From Candidatus Bipolaricaulota bacterium (lineage in GTDB: Bacteria; Bipolaricaulota; Bipolaricaulia; RBG-16-55-9; DRXL01): DNA of 64,000 bases. The position numbers and the translations under genes were made by a program. Location of the stretch: assembly GCA_025061735.1 (NCBI GenBank), contig JANXAU010000040.1, positions 44,259 to 108,258 of the forward strand, given 5' to 3'. Below the pieces are notes generated by a model. The model saw only the letters and a list, made by a program, of their open reading frames with translations. It had not been told where the DNA came from and made no database searches. Below, piece by piece: positions 25,903-35,714 of this stretch (position 1 is the first letter of the stretch; every line of letters starts with the position of its first letter).

Positions 25903-27170
25903 GGCTTGGCTCGCAGCGCTGCCAGCTCGGCTTGGCGCGCGTAGTCTATCGCCTCGCCCAAGATGCGCGCTGCTTCTTGGGGACTGTGAAAGCCCATGCT
26001 GTTCTCTGCCGAGATGAAGTCCCAACGCATCTGCGCCTTGCGGTGCAAGAGCCGGGCTTCTTGCAACGCTTCGTCGCTCGCTCCCGCTTCTTTGGCGGCC
26101 TTGATCGCATCTATAGCAGAGATGATCGCCTCTTCGGCGCGCACCATCAGACTATACGTTCGATCTTGAATCCGCTCGACACGCGCGCGCAGCTCCTGCT
26201 CCGAAGTCCGATGACACGTCATGCACGAGCCGGCAATGTTCAGTAATGGGCTGCGCACCCAGTGATCGCTAATTTTGATAGCACCCTCGCGCTTGTAGGG
26301 CATGTGACAATCGGCGCACGAGACCCCCGCTTGGTAGTGAATCCCCGTAGTAAATAGCTCAAATTCGGGATGCTGCATCTTCAAAATAGGCGCGCCCGTC
26401 TCGGCGTGCACAAAGTCTCGAAAGCCGTACTCGTCGTAGAACTTCTCGATGTCATCCACAGTAAAGCCCTTGTCCCATGGGAAGACCAGATATTTTCCGT
26501 CGCCGCGGAAGTAGTACTCGACGTGGCACTGAGCGCAGACGAAGGTGCGCATCTCTTGGCGCGTCGCTTGGGAGAGGTCTATCCCGCGGCGCTGCATCGC
26601 TTCGAGAAACGCCGGGCGCGAGATTCTCAAGTTCATCGTCTTAGAGTCGTGACAGTCTACGCACGAGACGCCGTGCTGGGCCTTCGCGGCCCATTCCGCA
26701 AAGGGCGTCGCGTAGAACCGCGCCGGGCTGCCGGCCTCTTCTAAGAACTGCGAGACGTTGCCGCTCTTACACGTCATGCACGTCCCGGCTTTGGGTTCGC
26801 GCAGGGTCTCCTTCACGTCTGCCAACGACCACGCGTGGCCGCGATCTTCTTTGTAGTCCACCGAGAAGGGGTTTCCGGCGAAGAGCCTCTTCAGTCTGGG
26901 ATTCTCGTCGAGCTTCTGATAGGGCACCGAGCCGCCGTACTTGGTGCGCTCAGTGGACTCGCGTGTGCGCAGATAGCCTGCGTACTGTCGGGGCCAATTC
27001 TGCCCCCACACCGACGGGTCCGGCTCGTTCTGGGCGATCTCGATCAAGCGTCGCACTGCTTCTTCCCCTTCGCGCTTGCGCTCCATGATGTTGACCAAGA
27101 GCGCTGTCACCGCTGCAGTCACGCCTACGATCAGCACGAAGAGCACGCTCCATAACAAGATGCGCTTCAT
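25899..27170 (-). CDS. nrfA: Ammonia-forming cytochrome c nitrite reductase (pentaheme)
   Basis: CMTCK active-site heme motif plus four CxxCH. Confidence 0.95.
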   Translation of the reverse strand: MKRILLWSVLFVLIVGVTAAVTALLVNIMERKREGEEAVRRLIEIAQNEPDPSVWGQNWPRQYAGYLRTRESTERTKYGGSVPYQKLDENPRLKRLFAGNPFSVDYKEDRGHAWSLADVKETLREPKAGTCMTCKSGNVSQFLEEAGSPARFYATPFAEWAAKAQHGVSCVDCHDSKTMNLRISRPAFLEAMQRRGIDLSQATRQEMRTFVCAQCHVEYYFRGDGKYLVFPWDKGFTVDDIEKFYDEYGFRDFVHAETGAPILKMQHPEFELFTTGIHYQAGVSCADCHMPYKREGAIKISDHWVRSPLLNIAGSCMTCHRTSEQELRARVERIQDRTYSLMVRAEEAIISAIDAIKAAKEAGASDEALQEARLLHRKAQMRWDFISAENSMGFHSPQEAARILGEAIDYARQAELAALRAKP

Positions 27171-27203
27171 CGCTACCTCCTTGTCAGTATCTTTACTTAG
27201 CGC

Positions 27204-27227
27204 AGCGAAGAATCCAGACTCTTCGCT
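27204..27227 (-). promoter_or_regulatory. Intercistronic hairpin between nrfH and nrfA
   Basis: AGCGAAGA-8 nt-TCTTCGCT perfect 8-bp stem. Confidence 0.6.
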
Positions 27228-27236
27228 CTGGGACAG

Positions 27237-27683
27237 CTACGGCCCATGTCCTACCCCGCGATGACACTCAAAGCACGCTCGGTCGAAGTTCGCCTCGTGG
27301 ACGATCTCGCTGACGATCGTCTGATGGCACTCGATACAGTTCAATTGTAGCAATTGACGATTGCCCTCGGTCAGCCGAATGGGTTCGGGAAAATTTTGCA
27401 ACGTGAACGCTACGGAGTGATGGAAGCCGTTGCGCGCTTTGGAGAGCCATTTGCCCACCAGATCGTGCGGCACGTGACAGGCATTGCACGTAGCGACGGC
27501 CTGATGGCTAGAGCGCGACCAGGAGTTATAGACGTCGTTCATGATATGACAATTGACGCAGGCTTTGGGGTCGTCGGAGAGATAAGACCCTCCGCGCGCG
27601 TAGATGAACGTGAATAGGCCGATCCCCATTGCGATACCTAGTGCTACAAAGACAGCGATCTTGAGCCAGAGCCAAGCGCGCAT
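27237..27683 (-). CDS. nrfH: NrfH-type tetraheme cytochrome c
   Basis: CVNCHIM, CNACH, CIECH, CFECH; N-terminal TM; start 27683 chosen because TATGAT lies 7 nt upstream. Confidence 0.88.
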   Translation of the reverse strand: MRAWLWLKIAVFVALGIAMGIGLFTFIYARGGSYLSDDPKACVNCHIMNDVYNSWSRSSHQAVATCNACHVPHDLVGKWLSKARNGFHHSVAFTLQNFPEPIRLTEGNRQLLQLNCIECHQTIVSEIVHEANFDRACFECHRGVGHGP

Positions 27684-27781
27684 AAGACTTATCATAGCGC
27701 TAGGGGAAGCTGAGTGCAAGCTTGCAGAGAGAGCTGCTGAGCAATTTGACGGCTCTCTAGAGTTCGGAGTAAGCTTAGAGT

Positions 27782-30451
27782 ATGGCCGAGCGCATCTTGC
27801 TCATTGACGCCAGCTCGCTCATCTACCCGGCGTTTCACGTCATGGGCGAGCTGAAGACAAGCACTGGCTTGCCCACCGGCGCCATTTACGGCTACGCTCG
27901 CACCGTCTTGATGCTGTTAAGAGAGTACCCATCACAGTATATCGCCGTCGCGTTCGACAGTCGCGGGCCGACCCACCGGCACGAGAAATTTTCAGAATAC
28001 AAAGCCCATCGCCCAGCGATGGACGAGGCCCTCGCCACCCAGATTCCCAAAATTAAAGAGCTAACAGAAGCCCTCAGACTGAAGCGATTCGAGCAACCCG
28101 GCTATGAAGCCGACGACATCATCGCGGCGCTGGTAGCAAAAGCCCAAGCCCAAGGCTTAGAGATCTTGATCGTCAGTAGCGATAAAGATCTCTTGCAATT
28201 GGTTGGCGATAGCGTGCGCGTGCTCAAACCAGGACGCGACGTCACTAGGGACTTCAAGATTCTCGACGCTGAAGGGGTGCGGGAATATCTGGGTGTGCCC
28301 CCCGATCAAGTGCTGGACTTTCTTGCGTTGGTGGGGGACAGCTCGGATAACGTGCCGGGGGTGCCGGGGATCGGCGAGAAGACCGCCCAGAAGCTCTTGA
28401 GAGAATTTGGCTCGCTCGATGCGCTCTTAGAGAATTTAGATAAGATCGAGCCGAAGAAGCTCAGCGAAAGACTGAAAAATTATAGAGACCAAGCGCTGCT
28501 CAGTCGGGAGTTGGTACGGCTCAAGCCGCCGCCGTTGGAGGTCTCTTTAGAAGAGTGTCGGGCACAGCCGCCGGACTCTGAGCGATTGCGGGCGCTGCTC
28601 GAAGAGCTGGAGTTTCGCAGCTTGCTCCAGACTTCGTCTGGACTCTCCATCGTGCCGCCAGAGGCGGCACGGCCAACAGCGCAGGCGAAGCCTGCTGAGC
28701 TTGCCGTAGAGGTCGTGATCACCGAAAGCCAGCTCGATGCGCTGCTTGAGAAACTCAAAGACGCCCCAGAGATCTCCCTCGACACCGAGACCACCAGCGA
28801 AGACGCGATGACCGCGGAGCTTGTCGGAATCTCGCTAGCCGTTGAGCCGAACTCGGGTTTTTATATCCCCCTTGCTCACAGCTATCTCGGCGCGCCACCG
28901 CAGCTCCCGCGCGATCTCGTCATCAAGAGACTGAAAGCGCCGCTGGAGACCAAACCCATCATCGGGCAGAACCTCAAATACGACGCGAAGATCCTCAAGC
29001 GCTTGGGGATCAGTATAAAGAATATAGTCTTTGACTCGATGCTCGCGGCGTACTTGCTCGACCCAGAGGGCCGCAAAGATCTGAACGAACTCGCGCAACG
29101 CTATCTGGGGCACAGTGTGATGAATTTCTCTGAGCTTGGGGCTGAAAGAATGGATATGGTGCCCGTAGAGCAAGCGGCTCGTTACTCCGTCGCCGACGCG
29201 GAAGCCGTGATCAGACTCAAAGAGAAGATGCTCCCAGAGCTGCGCTCCCGAGACCAAGAGAAACTCTTCTACGAGATCGAGTTGCCCCTGATCTCTGTGC
29301 TCGTCGAGATGGAGCTGAACGGGATTCTCTTAGACAGAGAGGTCTTGCGCGAGCAGGCCAAAGAGCTAGAGACCCTTGCGACCCAGCTCTTGCAAGACAT
29401 CTTTCGCTTGGCTGGACAAGACTTTAACCCTAACTCCCCCAAGCAAGTCGCCTACGTGCTCTTTGAAAAGCTGAAACTTCCCGTGCTGCGCAAGACCAAG
29501 ACCGGCCCGTCTACCGATGCGTATGTGCTACAAGAACTCGCTGGACTCCACCCGCTCCCAGAAAAACTGCTAGCGTACCGCGAGCTGGAGAAGCTCTTGA
29601 GCACGTATGTGAAAAAACTCCCGGAATATATCAATCCCCAGACAGGTCGGGTGCACACGACGTTTCAGCAGCACGTCACCGTGACGGGCAGATTAAGCTC
29701 GACCGAGCCGAATCTGCAGAATATTCCGGTGCGCAGCGAGCTGGGCGGACAGATCCGCAAAGCGTTCGTCGCGCCGCCGGGGAGGGTGCTCATCGGAGCC
29801 GACTACTCCCAGATCGAATTGAGAATCTTGGCGCATCTGTCGGGCGATGAAGGGCTGGTCGAGGCGTTCGAGCGCGACGAAGACGTGCACGCGCGCACCG
29901 CCGCGACGATCTTTAACATCCCGCTAGAGAGCGTCAACGCGCAGCAGCGCCGCATCGCGAAGATGATCAATTTCGGGCTGTCTTACGGAATGACGGGGTA
30001 TGGGCTGGCGCAGCGCACGGGGATTCCCCGAAGAGAAGCCGATCGGTTCGTGAAGAGCTATTTTGAAAAATATCCCGGCGTGAAGGCGTACATGGAGCGC
30101 ACCGTACAGCAAGCCAGGGAGCAGCGCTATCTGGAGACGCTGTTGGGGCGTCGGCGCTATTTTGTGGAGCTATCGGCGCAGACGCAGCGCGAGGCGATCA
30201 ACTTTCCGGTGCAGGGGAGCGCCAGCGACATCATGAAGCTTGCGATGATCCGCGTCTATGAAAAGATCGCATCGGGCCATATCCAAGCCCAGATGCTCTT
30301 ACAGATCCATGACGAGCTGATCTTTGAGGCCGACGCCCAGCACGCCGCACGTGCGGCCCACCTCATCCAACAGACGATGGAGAGGGCGTTTCCGCTTCGC
30401 GTGCCCCTGAAGGTCGAAACGCACATCGGGACGAATTGGGGAGAGATCTGA
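27782..30451 (+). CDS. polA: DNA polymerase I with intact 3'-5' exonuclease motif
   Basis: 5' nuclease, SLDTETTSEDAM, GRLSSTEPNLQNIPVR, ADYSQIELRILAHLSGD, QIHDELIFE. Confidence 0.97.
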   Translation: MAERILLIDASSLIYPAFHVMGELKTSTGLPTGAIYGYARTVLMLLREYPSQYIAVAFDSRGPTHRHEKFSEYKAHRPAMDEALATQIPKIKELTEALRLKRFEQPGYEADDIIAALVAKAQAQGLEILIVSSDKDLLQLVGDSVRVLKPGRDVTRDFKILDAEGVREYLGVPPDQVLDFLALVGDSSDNVPGVPGIGEKTAQKLLREFGSLDALLENLDKIEPKKLSERLKNYRDQALLSRELVRLKPPPLEVSLEECRAQPPDSERLRALLEELEFRSLLQTSSGLSIVPPEAARPTAQAKPAELAVEVVITESQLDALLEKLKDAPEISLDTETTSEDAMTAELVGISLAVEPNSGFYIPLAHSYLGAPPQLPRDLVIKRLKAPLETKPIIGQNLKYDAKILKRLGISIKNIVFDSMLAAYLLDPEGRKDLNELAQRYLGHSVMNFSELGAERMDMVPVEQAARYSVADAEAVIRLKEKMLPELRSRDQEKLFYEIELPLISVLVEMELNGILLDREVLREQAKELETLATQLLQDIFRLAGQDFNPNSPKQVAYVLFEKLKLPVLRKTKTGPSTDAYVLQELAGLHPLPEKLLAYRELEKLLSTYVKKLPEYINPQTGRVHTTFQQHVTVTGRLSSTEPNLQNIPVRSELGGQIRKAFVAPPGRVLIGADYSQIELRILAHLSGDEGLVEAFERDEDVHARTAATIFNIPLESVNAQQRRIAKMINFGLSYGMTGYGLAQRTGIPRREADRFVKSYFEKYPGVKAYMERTVQQAREQRYLETLLGRRRYFVELSAQTQREAINFPVQGSASDIMKLAMIRVYEKIASGHIQAQMLLQIHDELIFEADAQHAARAAHLIQQTMERAFPLRVPLKVETHIGTNWGEI

Positions 30452-30489
30452 GCCTCAAATCGAGCTTGCTCGTAATCCAGCAGCTCTTC

Positions 30490-33294
30490 TCACCATCCTG
30501 CCGACAGATAAAGCTTGGGACTTGGCTCTCCTACTCCCTGCGCGATCCCTAACCGCAACGCCCAACCGAAGAAATAGCCCGTCGTCAATTGCACGCCGAT
30601 CTCCGCGCCGAAGCCGATCTTCAGCTCATTGACGTCTAATTGCTCACCCGCCAAGCCCGCGTCCACAAAGACGCTCCCGCGCAGCTCGTCCAAAAAGACC
30701 GGCCAGTACCCCACCCCGCGCTCGATGTTCACCAACGGGAAACTGTAGCCGATGCTCGCGGTGAGTATCTGCTTGCCCTTGGCTAACTCTCTCTCAAAGC
30801 CGCGCACGGCAAACGCCCCATAGCCGCCCCCCAGCGAGAACCCCTCTTCGGGTTTTTCCGCATCGCTCCAGCCCGCCGAGAGCCTGAGCGCAAGCGTGTG
30901 CGTCTCGCGCACCGGCAATCGCAGCGTCTCTTGCAGGGAGAGTATCAGCTTGCGCAGAGGCGGGGCATCGCTGGGCAGCTCGAGATGTCCCTGAAGAGAG
31001 ACCCCCAAGCTGTCACGCCAAAGATCAGACCCACTCACCGATTGATAGAGATATTGCCCGATGTAGATCTCTTTGGTGCGGGCTTTCTCTAGATATTCGA
31101 TGCGCTGGTAGTTGGCTGTGGCTATCTGAGTGCGAAAGAGACTCTGCTCCAGAGGCAGGATCGCTCCCAACGCATAAGCTCGGTCGTCGCGGCCCTCGCG
31201 CACCGAGAGCGTGAGCACGGGCAAGAAACGCGCCACGATAAGATCAAACGAGTAGATGAGCTTGCTCTTGGTGAAATCCCACCCCGTCATCAGTTGATAG
31301 TTGTACTTGCTCAGCGCGTCTCGGCCCATCGTGACAAGACCCAGCGTGCTCCCATCGCCGAAGGGGAGCCAGAGCTTGGGCCAGAGCGACGGCAGGACGC
31401 TGTAGGGCTTGATGGGGTAATCCGTCTTGGGGAAGCCCGCCCACGCCGGGATCGTCTCGGAGGAGATCGAGACGGGCTTCCACGCTTGAGGGTCGAAGGG
31501 CATCTTGTGGAGATCGTACCCGTCGCTGCCGTAGCCCGTAAATACGATAGAGCTTCCATCGGGGGAGACGGCGGGATCGAAGGCGCCCGTCAAGAGATTG
31601 GTGACCCGATAGAACGAGCCATCGCGGAGCTTGTACGCATAGAGATTGGTGACGCGATAACTGCCCCGATCGGAACTGAAGAGCAGATACTCTCCGTCGG
31701 GGGAGAACGTTGGGTCTAGGTCTTCGGCCTTGTCTTGGGTGATGGGTTGAAGAGAGGAGCTGGAGAGGTCTAGCAGATAAATATCTTGATACCCGCCGCG
31801 CCGCCAGAGCGAGAGCGCGAGTCTCTGGCCGTCGGGAGAGACGGCCAGCGAGTGCACGGTGACGCTGTTGTCGGGGAACTCTTGGACGGGCGTGATCTTC
31901 CCGGAGGGGAGATCGAGCTTGGAGATCGCGGTGCTGGCGTCGCGCCCGATGTGATGCGCAAAGTAGATCGTCTGGCCGTCGGGAGCAAAAGCCGCGACAT
32001 ACGCGCGCGCGCCGCGAGTCAGCCGCCGCTCGCTCTTCTTCTCTAAGTCGTAGAGATAGAGATCGCTGTGGGCGTAGAACAGCCCGTTATAGTCGAGTTT
32101 GCTGAAGAGCACAGATTTTCCATCGGGGGAGAAGCTGGGGAGCTGCATCGGCCCGAAGAGGATTTCGCGGTCGCGCTGGCCGTGCGCGTCTATCACTCGC
32201 AAGCCGTTGCGTCCCGGCCCGCCGTGCCGATAGACGATCTCCCTTCCGTCGGGCGACCAACTGGGCTGTCCCGTCCCCCAGCCCCAGCGCGTCAGGCGCA
32301 GGCTGCTCGTCAGGCCCTCTTGGGTGATCGCGCGAATCTCTTCAGAAAATCTCTGGTGCAGCCAGCGCTGAAACCCCGCATAGACTTTATCGGCAGAATC
32401 TTTGACGACCCTCTCTAAGACCGAGTTGAAGTTCGCGCCAAAGCCGGTCATAAACAACAGATTCAGCAGTTCTGCAGAGTTCACGTCGTTGAATCGTTTG
32501 AGCGTATCGGAGCCGTAGGTCTCTTCGAGATAGAGCAAGAACCACGCGCCGAAGTTATAGACGAGCAGCCCGGCTGGGGGCCAGCTCTGACGGTTATAGT
32601 ACCCCGAGATCTCATCCCAGCGCGGGATTTTATTGTCCAAGACCATCTGCCGCACCATCATTAGCGTATTGGCATCGTTGAGGCGCGACTCGCCCAAGTG
32701 CTTGTATTTTTCATAGACGGCCAGCCCCTCTATAAACGGAATGGGCTTGCCGAAGTTGGGCATGATGATATTCCCAAAGATTCTGCGTAAGAGCGCGTTC
32801 CAGCCGCTGGCGATCTCGAGGTCCATAATGTGCACCAGCTCGTGATAGACGAGCACTCTGATCCAACTGTCTAGGCGCACGTTGGCCCAATCGGCCAAGC
32901 GCAGCTGCGCCGGGCCGATATAGATCGTATTTTGGGGGATCGTCGTCGCCGAGCCGACGATGCCGTCCATCACATCAAAGATCACGATATAGATTTTGCT
33001 CGCGGGCGCGCGCCCGAACTCTTTTTGGATAATCTCATAAGACTCCTCGGCGATGACGGCCGACTCTTGCGCGATCTTTTCTAGCCCTTGGTGATAGACG
33101 ATATCAAAGTGCGGCGTCTCTAGCTGATGCCAGCGCAGCGCAGGATCGAAGACCATGATCTGAGCGTGAGCAGAAGAGACAGACAGCAAGAGACTGAGAA
33201 TCACGGAAATCACATAGCACACACGGAAGTTTCTTTCCGTGCTCTCTCTGTTCTCCCGTGTCTTCCGTGATTCAAAGAATCTAGAACAAAGCAT
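30490..33294 (-). CDS. HExxH metalloprotease-like / TolB beta-propeller / outer-membrane barrel fusion
   Basis: LVYHELVHIMDL...EGLAVYEKY; repeated SPDG blades; C-terminal GGGYGAFAVRGFEREL barrel. Confidence 0.82.
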   Translation of the reverse strand: MLCSRFFESRKTRENRESTERNFRVCYVISVILSLLLSVSSAHAQIMVFDPALRWHQLETPHFDIVYHQGLEKIAQESAVIAEESYEIIQKEFGRAPASKIYIVIFDVMDGIVGSATTIPQNTIYIGPAQLRLADWANVRLDSWIRVLVYHELVHIMDLEIASGWNALLRRIFGNIIMPNFGKPIPFIEGLAVYEKYKHLGESRLNDANTLMMVRQMVLDNKIPRWDEISGYYNRQSWPPAGLLVYNFGAWFLLYLEETYGSDTLKRFNDVNSAELLNLLFMTGFGANFNSVLERVVKDSADKVYAGFQRWLHQRFSEEIRAITQEGLTSSLRLTRWGWGTGQPSWSPDGREIVYRHGGPGRNGLRVIDAHGQRDREILFGPMQLPSFSPDGKSVLFSKLDYNGLFYAHSDLYLYDLEKKSERRLTRGARAYVAAFAPDGQTIYFAHHIGRDASTAISKLDLPSGKITPVQEFPDNSVTVHSLAVSPDGQRLALSLWRRGGYQDIYLLDLSSSSLQPITQDKAEDLDPTFSPDGEYLLFSSDRGSYRVTNLYAYKLRDGSFYRVTNLLTGAFDPAVSPDGSSIVFTGYGSDGYDLHKMPFDPQAWKPVSISSETIPAWAGFPKTDYPIKPYSVLPSLWPKLWLPFGDGSTLGLVTMGRDALSKYNYQLMTGWDFTKSKLIYSFDLIVARFLPVLTLSVREGRDDRAYALGAILPLEQSLFRTQIATANYQRIEYLEKARTKEIYIGQYLYQSVSGSDLWRDSLGVSLQGHLELPSDAPPLRKLILSLQETLRLPVRETHTLALRLSAGWSDAEKPEEGFSLGGGYGAFAVRGFERELAKGKQILTASIGYSFPLVNIERGVGYWPVFLDELRGSVFVDAGLAGEQLDVNELKIGFGAEIGVQLTTGYFFGWALRLGIAQGVGEPSPKLYLSAGW
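33199..33272. repeat. ACGGAA-rich inverted repeat forming the N-terminal coding part of the preceding gene
   Basis: AATCACGGAA ... TTCCGTGATT plus inner CACGGAAG/CTTTCCGTG units. Confidence 0.6.
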
Positions 33295-33312
33295 AGAAAT
33301 CCTCCTTAGGTT

Positions 33313-33357
33313 ACTCTCACCCTCTCCCTCTTAGGGAGAGGGAAAGGGTGAGGGTGA
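33313..33357. repeat. Dispersed palindromic element, copy C (short form)
   Basis: CTCACCCTCTCCCTCTTAGGGAGAGGGAAAGGGTGAG. Confidence 0.85.
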
Positions 33358-33360
33358 ATA

Positions 33361-34374
33361 TCACGAGCCAAAGAGCAGACGGTACTCCCCGTCGCGCTTG
33401 AAGACAATATCTAAACGAAACTTCAAGCCGTCCAGCGAGAGAATGGCGCTCAGCCCCCACGAGAGCAGATTCGCCATCGGGACGATACATCGTGCGCAGC
33501 GCTCTGCTTCTTCTGTCTCTTCTGGCTTTTCGCGCAGAGCCGTCTTCGTGGTGCTGAGCTGCACGAAGACCGCGCCCTCTATGAAGAAGCTCTCGAAGAG
33601 CGGCTTGTTGATCACCGGCAACGGGGGTAATCCCAACGGCACTCTTATCATCTCGAAGCGGCGCTCAAAGCGCAAGGCCCAGAACTGCTCGCCCTTGATA
33701 GTTTCTGTCTCCCCCTTGACGCTCTGGACGAACTCGAAGTCTGGCAAACGGCCCTCGTTCTGGAGCGTGCCGAAGCCGAAGCTCACCGATAGAAGATCGC
33801 GTTTCAGCTCCAGATGGCTCTGGGTGTACTGAAAGCTCAACGGCAAGACCCCCAGACGCCACCAGCCGTAGAGGGTGCGGCTGTTCACGTTGAGCGTGAT
33901 CCCAAAGGGCAGAGCGAAGCGCTGCGCCGAACTCAGCGAGAGATACAGAATATCTGGGGGAAGCTCGTTGGGCACCCAGGGCCAGAGCGTGCCGAAGAAG
34001 AGAGTGACGCTGTTTTCGTACTGTTGAATCTCCACGTCGAGGAGCGTTCCGAGCGATCTTGAGCTTTTGTGAGTCACTTGGAGGCCCGACTGCCCCACGC
34101 GCCCCAGCACCGGCGTCCCCGGCCAATCGAGCAGGGAGAGTTTGACCTCCCATACCGTTAGACCGGCTTGGTAGCGAATCTTCTGGCTTTGCAGGCCGTA
34201 GGCCAGCGCTAGCGACGGTTCCAAAAACTGAAAGAGCTTGAAGCTCCCCTGCGCGCCGAGCAAGTAGCCGTCCACGCTGTTCTGCTCGAAGACGGGAGTG
34301 AGATTCTGAGCAGCGACGGGCATGGCCATAGCGAACCCCATAAGAACGATCAGCGCTCTTACACAGTTTTTCAT
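33361..34374 (-). CDS. Hypothetical outer-membrane-type protein with signal peptide
   Basis: MKNCVRALIVLMGFAMAMPVAAQ; alternating aromatic/hydrophobic strands. Confidence 0.6.
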   Translation of the reverse strand: MKNCVRALIVLMGFAMAMPVAAQNLTPVFEQNSVDGYLLGAQGSFKLFQFLEPSLALAYGLQSQKIRYQAGLTVWEVKLSLLDWPGTPVLGRVGQSGLQVTHKSSRSLGTLLDVEIQQYENSVTLFFGTLWPWVPNELPPDILYLSLSSAQRFALPFGITLNVNSRTLYGWWRLGVLPLSFQYTQSHLELKRDLLSVSFGFGTLQNEGRLPDFEFVQSVKGETETIKGEQFWALRFERRFEMIRVPLGLPPLPVINKPLFESFFIEGAVFVQLSTTKTALREKPEETEEAERCARCIVPMANLLSWGLSAILSLDGLKFRLDIVFKRDGEYRLLFGS

Positions 34375-34420
34375 TCGTAAACCTCCTTGGGGCTATTGTA
34401 AGAGAGGGCGCGTGAGGGGG

Positions 34421-34759
34421 TCAAGTCTCGCGTTCTTGGAAGGCATCTTTGTAGAGTCTTAAGTGTCCCCCGGAGATGGCGACCACGTCGAAGCGCACGG
34501 GCAGCGGGGTGGGATGGCGGGCGAGATAGTGCTGCGCTGTGAGGAGGATCTTGCGCTGCTTTCGGAGAGTGACGGTCTCTTCGGGCAGCCCGAAGAGTTC
34601 TCGCGAGCGCGAGCGGACTTCGATGAAGACTAGAAAATTGCCGTCGCGGGCGATGAGATCTATCTCGCCGCCGCGCCAGCGATAGCGTTCCGCGATGATC
34701 TCGTACCCTTGTTGGCGCAAGAAGTCGCGGGCTAGTCTTTCAGCGTCTTCCCCGCGCAT
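34421..34759 (-). CDS. yraN: YraN/UPF0102 family nuclease-like protein
   Basis: AERLARDFLRQQGYEIIAERYRWRGGEIDLIARDGNFLVFIEVRSRS. Confidence 0.92.
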   Translation of the reverse strand: MRGEDAERLARDFLRQQGYEIIAERYRWRGGEIDLIARDGNFLVFIEVRSRSRELFGLPEETVTLRKQRKILLTAQHYLARHPTPLPVRFDVVAISGGHLRLYKDAFQERET

Positions 34760-34817
34760 AGCGCGTTCACGGGCTGATCATAGCTGCAAGGGCGGGGCGT
34801 GTCAAGCCGACAACTAC

Positions 34818-35639
34818 CTACCCCCCGCGCCGCTGCATCCACAGCGAGAGCGCGATTAAACTCAGAGATACTAACAGCATCAGCGCCGCGACCGCGTTGA
34901 CTTGCGGCGGGATGCCCGCACGCCCCTGAAGAAAATAAATATAGAGGGGCAACGTCTGAAAGCCCGTGCCCCCCGCGGTCGAAAAATACGTGATGTAAAA
35001 ATCGTCGAGCGAGAGCGTGAACGCCAGCAACGCTCCGCTCAAGATCGCTGGAGCGAGCATCGGCAACGTGACTCTGTAAAAGACCTGCCAAGGGCGTGCT
35101 CCCAAATCCAACGCGGCCTCTTCCAGAGAACGGTCCATGTGCTGCAATCGAGCACGGACGACCACCATCACATACGAAAGACCGAAAGCGACATGCCCCG
35201 CCATCACACTGGGGAACGGCCCAAGCTCGAGGCCCACCAGCCCCAAAGCGGGCCGAAAAAACTGAGCAAAGAAGAGCAACAAGCCCACGGCCATCACGAT
35301 CTCCGGGATGAGAATGGGCAGATAGCTGACGCTCTCAACCAGCGTCTGCCCACGAAACCGATAGCGCTCCAACGCAATCGCCAAGAGCGTCCCCAAAACC
35401 GTCGCTACCAGCGTGGCGCTCAGCGCGACAGCGACGCTGTTGCCCAGCGCTTGCGCCACCTCTGGGTCACGCAGCACTTTTTGATACGTCTCCAGAGAGA
35501 ACCCGCCCCAGACCAGCGCATAGCGCCCCGCGCTGAAACTGTAGAGCACCAAAACAAAAATGGGCAGATAGAGAAAGAGATAGACAAAGATCGCATCTAT
35601 CTTGATGCAGAGATCTATCCAACGATCGAGCTTGCGCAT
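34818..35639 (-). CDS. potC: ABC transporter permease, PotC type
   Basis: LYLPIFVLVLYSF; EEAALDLGARPWQVFYRVTLPMLAPAILSGALLAFTLSLDDF. Confidence 0.88.
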   Translation of the reverse strand: MRKLDRWIDLCIKIDAIFVYLFLYLPIFVLVLYSFSAGRYALVWGGFSLETYQKVLRDPEVAQALGNSVAVALSATLVATVLGTLLAIALERYRFRGQTLVESVSYLPILIPEIVMAVGLLLFFAQFFRPALGLVGLELGPFPSVMAGHVAFGLSYVMVVVRARLQHMDRSLEEAALDLGARPWQVFYRVTLPMLAPAILSGALLAFTLSLDDFYITYFSTAGGTGFQTLPLYIYFLQGRAGIPPQVNAVAALMLLVSLSLIALSLWMQRRGG

Positions 35640-35675
35640 AGTTTCAGATCACAGTCTTCTAACGCTCATGAAAAT

Positions 35676-35713
35676 ACCCTCACCCTCGCCCTCTCCCTGA
35701 AAGGGAGAGGGCG
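35676..35713. repeat. Dispersed palindromic element, copy D (degenerate outer arm)
   Basis: ACCCTCACCCTCGCCCTCTCCCTGAAAGGGAGAGGGC. Confidence 0.75.
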
Positions 35714-35714
35714 G

